Source: Micromonospora ureilytica (GTDB taxonomy: Bacteria; Actinomycetota; Actinomycetes; Mycobacteriales; Micromonosporaceae). Taken from it: a stretch of 64,000 bases of DNA. The stretch covers positions 2,232,001 to 2,296,000 of the forward strand of contig NZ_JADOTX010000001.1 of the NCBI RefSeq assembly GCF_015751765.1. Direction: 5' to 3'. A program made the position numbers and the translations under genes. This document shows positions 61,049-64,000 of this stretch, piece by piece; the first letter of the stretch is position 1, and the number at the start of each line of letters is the position of its first letter. Under the pieces are notes generated by a model. It searched no databases. It was given only the letters and a program-made list of their open reading frames with translations, and was not told the origin of the DNA.

Positions 61049-64000
61049 TCAACTCCTTGGAGGGCGCAGATAGCCCGCATCCCACTTGTAATCAGCATCT
61101 GCGAGCATCTTAAGTTCCCGAGCCATAACGGTCAATCGACCGTTGGTAGAGTCCCACAAATTCCCGCGTATCGGGGACGCTAGGTAAACATCCTGCTTGT
61201 TCTTTATAACCGCGTCTACCCATGCGTCGTTCTTTGCGATGGTCCAGTCCGGGATGTTGAGAACGTCGTGGCCAGCCCAGCCCTGGGCCACCTCGGTGTC
61301 CGGCAGACGACCGATAACTGCAATGTTTCCTGGCTTCGGAGCGCCAGCACCGAGGATTGAGCAATTATGGACCAATACCGGGCTACTGCCGGAGATTACA
61401 TAGTACGTATGGATGGCGTCGACGGTGAGGTTATAAACCTGGCGCTGCTCAGTCCACTCCCGAGTTGCAACCACAGACGCTGGCCGGTGGTCAGCCGTCT
61501 CGAAAACGTAACCATTAACCAGATCCTGCGCCTCGACCCAGCGGCTCTGATCCGCGACCCAGAACGGGTGGCCGCCCGTAGCGGTCAGCCTCTCCGTTCG
61601 ATCACCCTTCTTGCCGTCAGTGTCGATGGTGATCTCGACGAGGTCCTTGCTGCCCACACCGACGATCAGCGCCGTAACCGCACGCTTTTCGGTACGTCCG
61701 GTCGTGGGGTCCGTTGCCAGCACCCTTTCGCCGACCCGCACCTGGTCGATGCTCTTGGATCTGCCGTCCGCCATCAGCACCCGGGTTTCGCCGGTGAAGC
61801 TGTTACTGGCGCACTTGCCGAGCAGGCCCCGACCAATGCTGCGGGCCTCGCCCATACCCGCGTTCAGCGCCTTACTGCCGGCCGACCGGAGACCGCCGCC
61901 CAGGCCCCGGATGCCCGCACCCAGCGCCTGGCCGCCCATGGACCCGAGCGCACCACCCAGGGCGCCGGTGAGGCCGCCCATGGCGGTGGCGCCAGCGAGG
62001 TCCCAGCCGCGCTTGCCGTTCATGTAGCCGGTGACCGCCGAGCCGACCGCGCCGGCGAGCGCCCCGCAGGCCACCGCCCCGACACCGGTCCAGCCGATGG
62101 CCGCCCCGCAGCCCAGGCCGACGACCGCACCGACGGCGAACCCGGCGATCTCAGCGGCGTGGTCCTCGACGAACTGGGTCGCCTTGTCCCACATCTTCTC
62201 GGTGCCCTCGACGAGCGGCGCCAACTTCTGTGCGGCTGCCAGCCAGAGGTTCTGTTTGAACTTCTGTGGGTCCTGGATGGCCATTGTGGTGACCGCGACG
62301 ACGCTCGCCGCCATCTTGAAGCCGGTGGAGACCACCTTGCCGAGCGTGATGAGCGGCTTGGTCAGGGCCTGGATCACCGGCAGCTTGGTGAACTTGACAG
62401 CTTGTTTGATGGCCGACTTCGCGGCGGCTGTCACCGCGACCTTTGCCTGGTAGATGCGTTGCGCGACCATCTTGGCCTGTTGTTTGGCCCAGTCGGCGGC
62501 GCGGGCGACCTGGTTGAGTCCGGACTGGATCTTGTTGCCGACGTACTTGGCGGCGCTCACCGCCTTTTCGGCGATCCACTTCGCGCTGTTGGAGATCGCT
62601 CGGCCGACCGCCTTGATGCCGGACCACGCGTAGTGAGCGACAGTTGACACGAAGTTCCTGGCGTAGCTGTACGCCGTGTACGCGCCACTGACGACGTTGG
62701 AGACGGTGTTGCTCACCGCGCTCGCGGCACGCTTCATCCAGCGTGGCCAGTGGCCGTCCGGGTCGTCGAAGTCCAGTGGGGCGCCAGCACCGTAGGTGTA
62801 GCGGTTGGCCAGGATCGAGTCGCCGGAGGTGTAGTTGACGCTGTCCCGCGAGGTGAACGTGCCGGTGCCGGGCTGGTACCAGCGGGCACCCATGTCGACC
62901 TGCCCGGTGTCCGGGTCGGTCCAGTCCCCCTGGAAGCCCAGTCGGCCCGTGCTGCCGGTGCTTGTCACCTTCTTGCCGAACGGGTCGTACGCGGTGGAGT
63001 CGTTCAGCGTGGACAGTTGGGTGTCGGCCGGGTTGATGGCCGCCACCACGTCACCGTGGGCGTCGGTCAGCGACAGCCGCTTGTTGGCGGCCTGGGCGGT
63101 GGCGAGCAGCTCGTCGTTCGGGCCCCGGCCGTAGTACTCGTACCCGTCGTGCACGACCTCGTCGCCCAGACCCGCGTAGACGAAGGAGTTGCCGGTGCGA
63201 GACGCGACCCGGTCCAGGCCGTCGTAGGTGTAGGTCTGGTCCTGCGCCCCGGTGAGCCGGTCGAAGGCGTCGAACGAGAACTGCTCGGCCAACCCGGAGC
63301 TGGTGCGGGTCCGCAGGGTGCCCCGCGCGGTGTACGCGTAGGTGTAGTCGCCGTCGGAGAGCAACCGGTTGCGCTCGTCGAAGGTCGCGGACTTGGATCC
63401 GGCCCGTACCCGGTTTCCGCTGGCGTCCCAGGCGTACGTGACGGTCCCGGCCGGGCTGGTCCAGGAGATCAGCCGGCCGGCCTTGTCATAGTCGTAGGTG
63501 TTGTTGCCGGCACCGGCGGTGCCTGTGGTGTTCTTGCTGCTGAGGTGGCCGTTCAGGTCGAAGCCGTAGGTGACCGAGGCCACCGTCTGGCCACCTGCGT
63601 TGCGCAGCACGTCGCTGGCGACCCGCCCGTAGTCGTCGTACCCGAAGGTGCGGACGCGGCCGGCGCCGTAGTCGACGGTCTTGACGTCACCGGCGGCGTC
63701 GTAGCCAAGCTTCTGCTGCTGGCCGGTGATGCTGTCGGTGAGCGTGTCGAGGCGACCCTTGACGTAGCCGAAGCTGGCGGTGCCGGTCAGATCGGTGCGG
63801 CTGGTCACCCGGCCGTCGTCGTTGTAGTCGAAGCTCGCCGTGCCGGAGGGGCCGGCGGTGGACAGCAGCCCACCCCTGTCGTTCCAGCTGTACGTGTTGC
63901 TGCCACCGGGGGCATTGACGCTCTTCAGCCGGCCGTCTTGGTCGTAGTCCAGGGTCCGGGTCGCGGTCGGGGTGTCACCCCCGGAACCGGTCTCCACTGT
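61049..64000 (-). CDS. Rhs polymorphic toxin, 3' part (Rhs core, HINT, C-terminal toxin)
   Basis: At least 983 residues are visible and the frame runs off the window end, so the N-terminal delivery domains are missing. In order: YD/Rhs repeats (YDYDKAGRLISWTSPAG, FDERNRLLSDGDYTY); the Rhs core YDPFGKKVTSTG to RWYQPGTGTFTSRDSVNY with the DPDG end; and a basic helical linker. A glycine-rich segment follows (AIGWTGVGAVACGALAGAVG). The HINT domain (NSFTGETRVLMADG, TGGHPFWV, HTYYVISGSSPVLVHNC) spans about 61350-61810. The final ~100 residues (NIAVIGRLPDTEVAQGW, WVDAVIKNKQDVYLASP) are the presumed toxin, not assignable to a known activity. An immunity-like gene follows. Confidence 0.9.
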   Translation of the reverse strand, partial: TVETGSGGDTPTATRTLDYDQDGRLKSVNAPGGSNTYSWNDRGGLLSTAGPSGTASFDYNDDGRVTSRTDLTGTASFGYVKGRLDTLTDSITGQQQKLGYDAAGDVKTVDYGAGRVRTFGYDDYGRVASDVLRNAGGQTVASVTYGFDLNGHLSSKNTTGTAGAGNNTYDYDKAGRLISWTSPAGTVTYAWDASGNRVRAGSKSATFDERNRLLSDGDYTYAYTARGTLRTRTSSGLAEQFSFDAFDRLTGAQDQTYTYDGLDRVASRTGNSFVYAGLGDEVVHDGYEYYGRGPNDELLATAQAANKRLSLTDAHGDVVAAINPADTQLSTLNDSTAYDPFGKKVTSTGSTGRLGFQGDWTDPDTGQVDMGARWYQPGTGTFTSRDSVNYTSGDSILANRYTYGAGAPLDFDDPDGHWPRWMKRAASAVSNTVSNVVSGAYTAYSYARNFVSTVAHYAWSGIKAVGRAISNSAKWIAEKAVSAAKYVGNKIQSGLNQVARAADWAKQQAKMVAQRIYQAKVAVTAAAKSAIKQAVKFTKLPVIQALTKPLITLGKVVSTGFKMAASVVAVTTMAIQDPQKFKQNLWLAAAQKLAPLVEGTEKMWDKATQFVEDHAAEIAGFAVGAVVGLGCGAAIGWTGVGAVACGALAGAVGSAVTGYMNGKRGWDLAGATAMGGLTGALGGALGSMGGQALGAGIRGLGGGLRSAGSKALNAGMGEARSIGRGLLGKCASNSFTGETRVLMADGRSKSIDQVRVGERVLATDPTTGRTEKRAVTALIVGVGSKDLVEITIDTDGKKGDRTERLTATGGHPFWVADQSRWVEAQDLVNGYVFETADHRPASVVATREWTEQRQVYNLTVDAIHTYYVISGSSPVLVHNCSILGAGAPKPGNIAVIGRLPDTEVAQGWAGHDVLNIPDWTIAKNDAWVDAVIKNKQDVYLASPIRGNLWDSTNGRLTVMARELKMLADADYKWDAGYLRPPRS

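Noticed and set aside
61049..61810. Intein in the Rhs protein
   Set aside because: The Hint domain is followed directly by the C-terminal toxin and no extein continuation, which is the polymorphic-toxin HINT arrangement rather than a splicing intein.

Overview
The window is high-GC actinobacterial DNA. Gene families, promoter style (leaderless starts, GTG starts, ATGA/GTGA coupling) and dispersed palindromic repeats suggest Micromonospora or a close member of the Micromonosporaceae. The genus is an inference from content; no 16S rRNA gene is present. Every recognisable gene is chromosomal housekeeping or accessory metabolism, and no prophage, IS element or CRISPR array was found.

Region by region. 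1-5.8 kb: small membrane and hypothetical genes, an HhH-GPD endonuclease-like protein, a CNNM/CorC-type transporter, and a TetR regulator divergent from a zinc alcohol dehydrogenase. 5.8-14.5 kb: one minus-strand selenocysteine locus holding fdhA (formate dehydrogenase with an in-frame UGA and a bacterial SECIS hairpin), fdhB, an NrfD-type membrane subunit, tRNA-Sec(UCA), selA and selB. This is the Sec-decoding apparatus beside its substrate; selD is not in the window. 14.6-16.5 kb and 23.9-25.05 kb: a duplicated module with a small secreted lysozyme/transglycosylase-like protein, a structured leader, tandem ~90-bp repeats and a 75-bp palindrome. 16.6-23.9 kb: an AbiEii-like nucleotidyltransferase pair, a stress-type SDR, a Tat-exported 5'-nucleotidase, a geranylgeranyl-reductase-family flavoprotein and an MFS exporter.

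25.2-31.2 kb: a cell-surface or exopolysaccharide cluster (LPVTG-anchored protein, DUF4012 protein, GT4 glycosyltransferase, low-molecular-weight tyrosine phosphatase, Wzz/BY-kinase). 31.5-34.6 kb: NhaA, small membrane proteins, and a GDT1/TMEM165-type transporter under a yybP-ykoY Mn2+ riboswitch. 34.66-39.1 kb: ergothioneine operon egtA-egtB-egtC-egtD, with egtB carrying a tandemly repeated translation-start region. 39.3-44.1 kb: an ECF sigma factor with a membrane partner, a Ser/Thr kinase, and a nucleotide-sugar dehydrogenase. 44.2-51 kb: an FtsX-type permease beside a NarL-type two-component system, then divergent DUF305 and LVIVD genes around a CRP-like operator.

51.2-58 kb: an SLC13/ArsB-type permease, an AsnB-type amidotransferase coupled to an M15-peptidase-like protein, a P450/PEP-mutase-family pair and an ArsR regulator. 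58.1-64 kb: a large secreted repeat protein, then an immunity-like gene and the 3' part of an Rhs polymorphic toxin (Rhs core, glycine-rich segment, HINT domain, short C-terminal toxin) running off the window end. The toxin tip and immunity gene look lower in GC than the rest, which fits recent exchange. All coordinates were read by eye; family names rest on motif recognition, not database searches.
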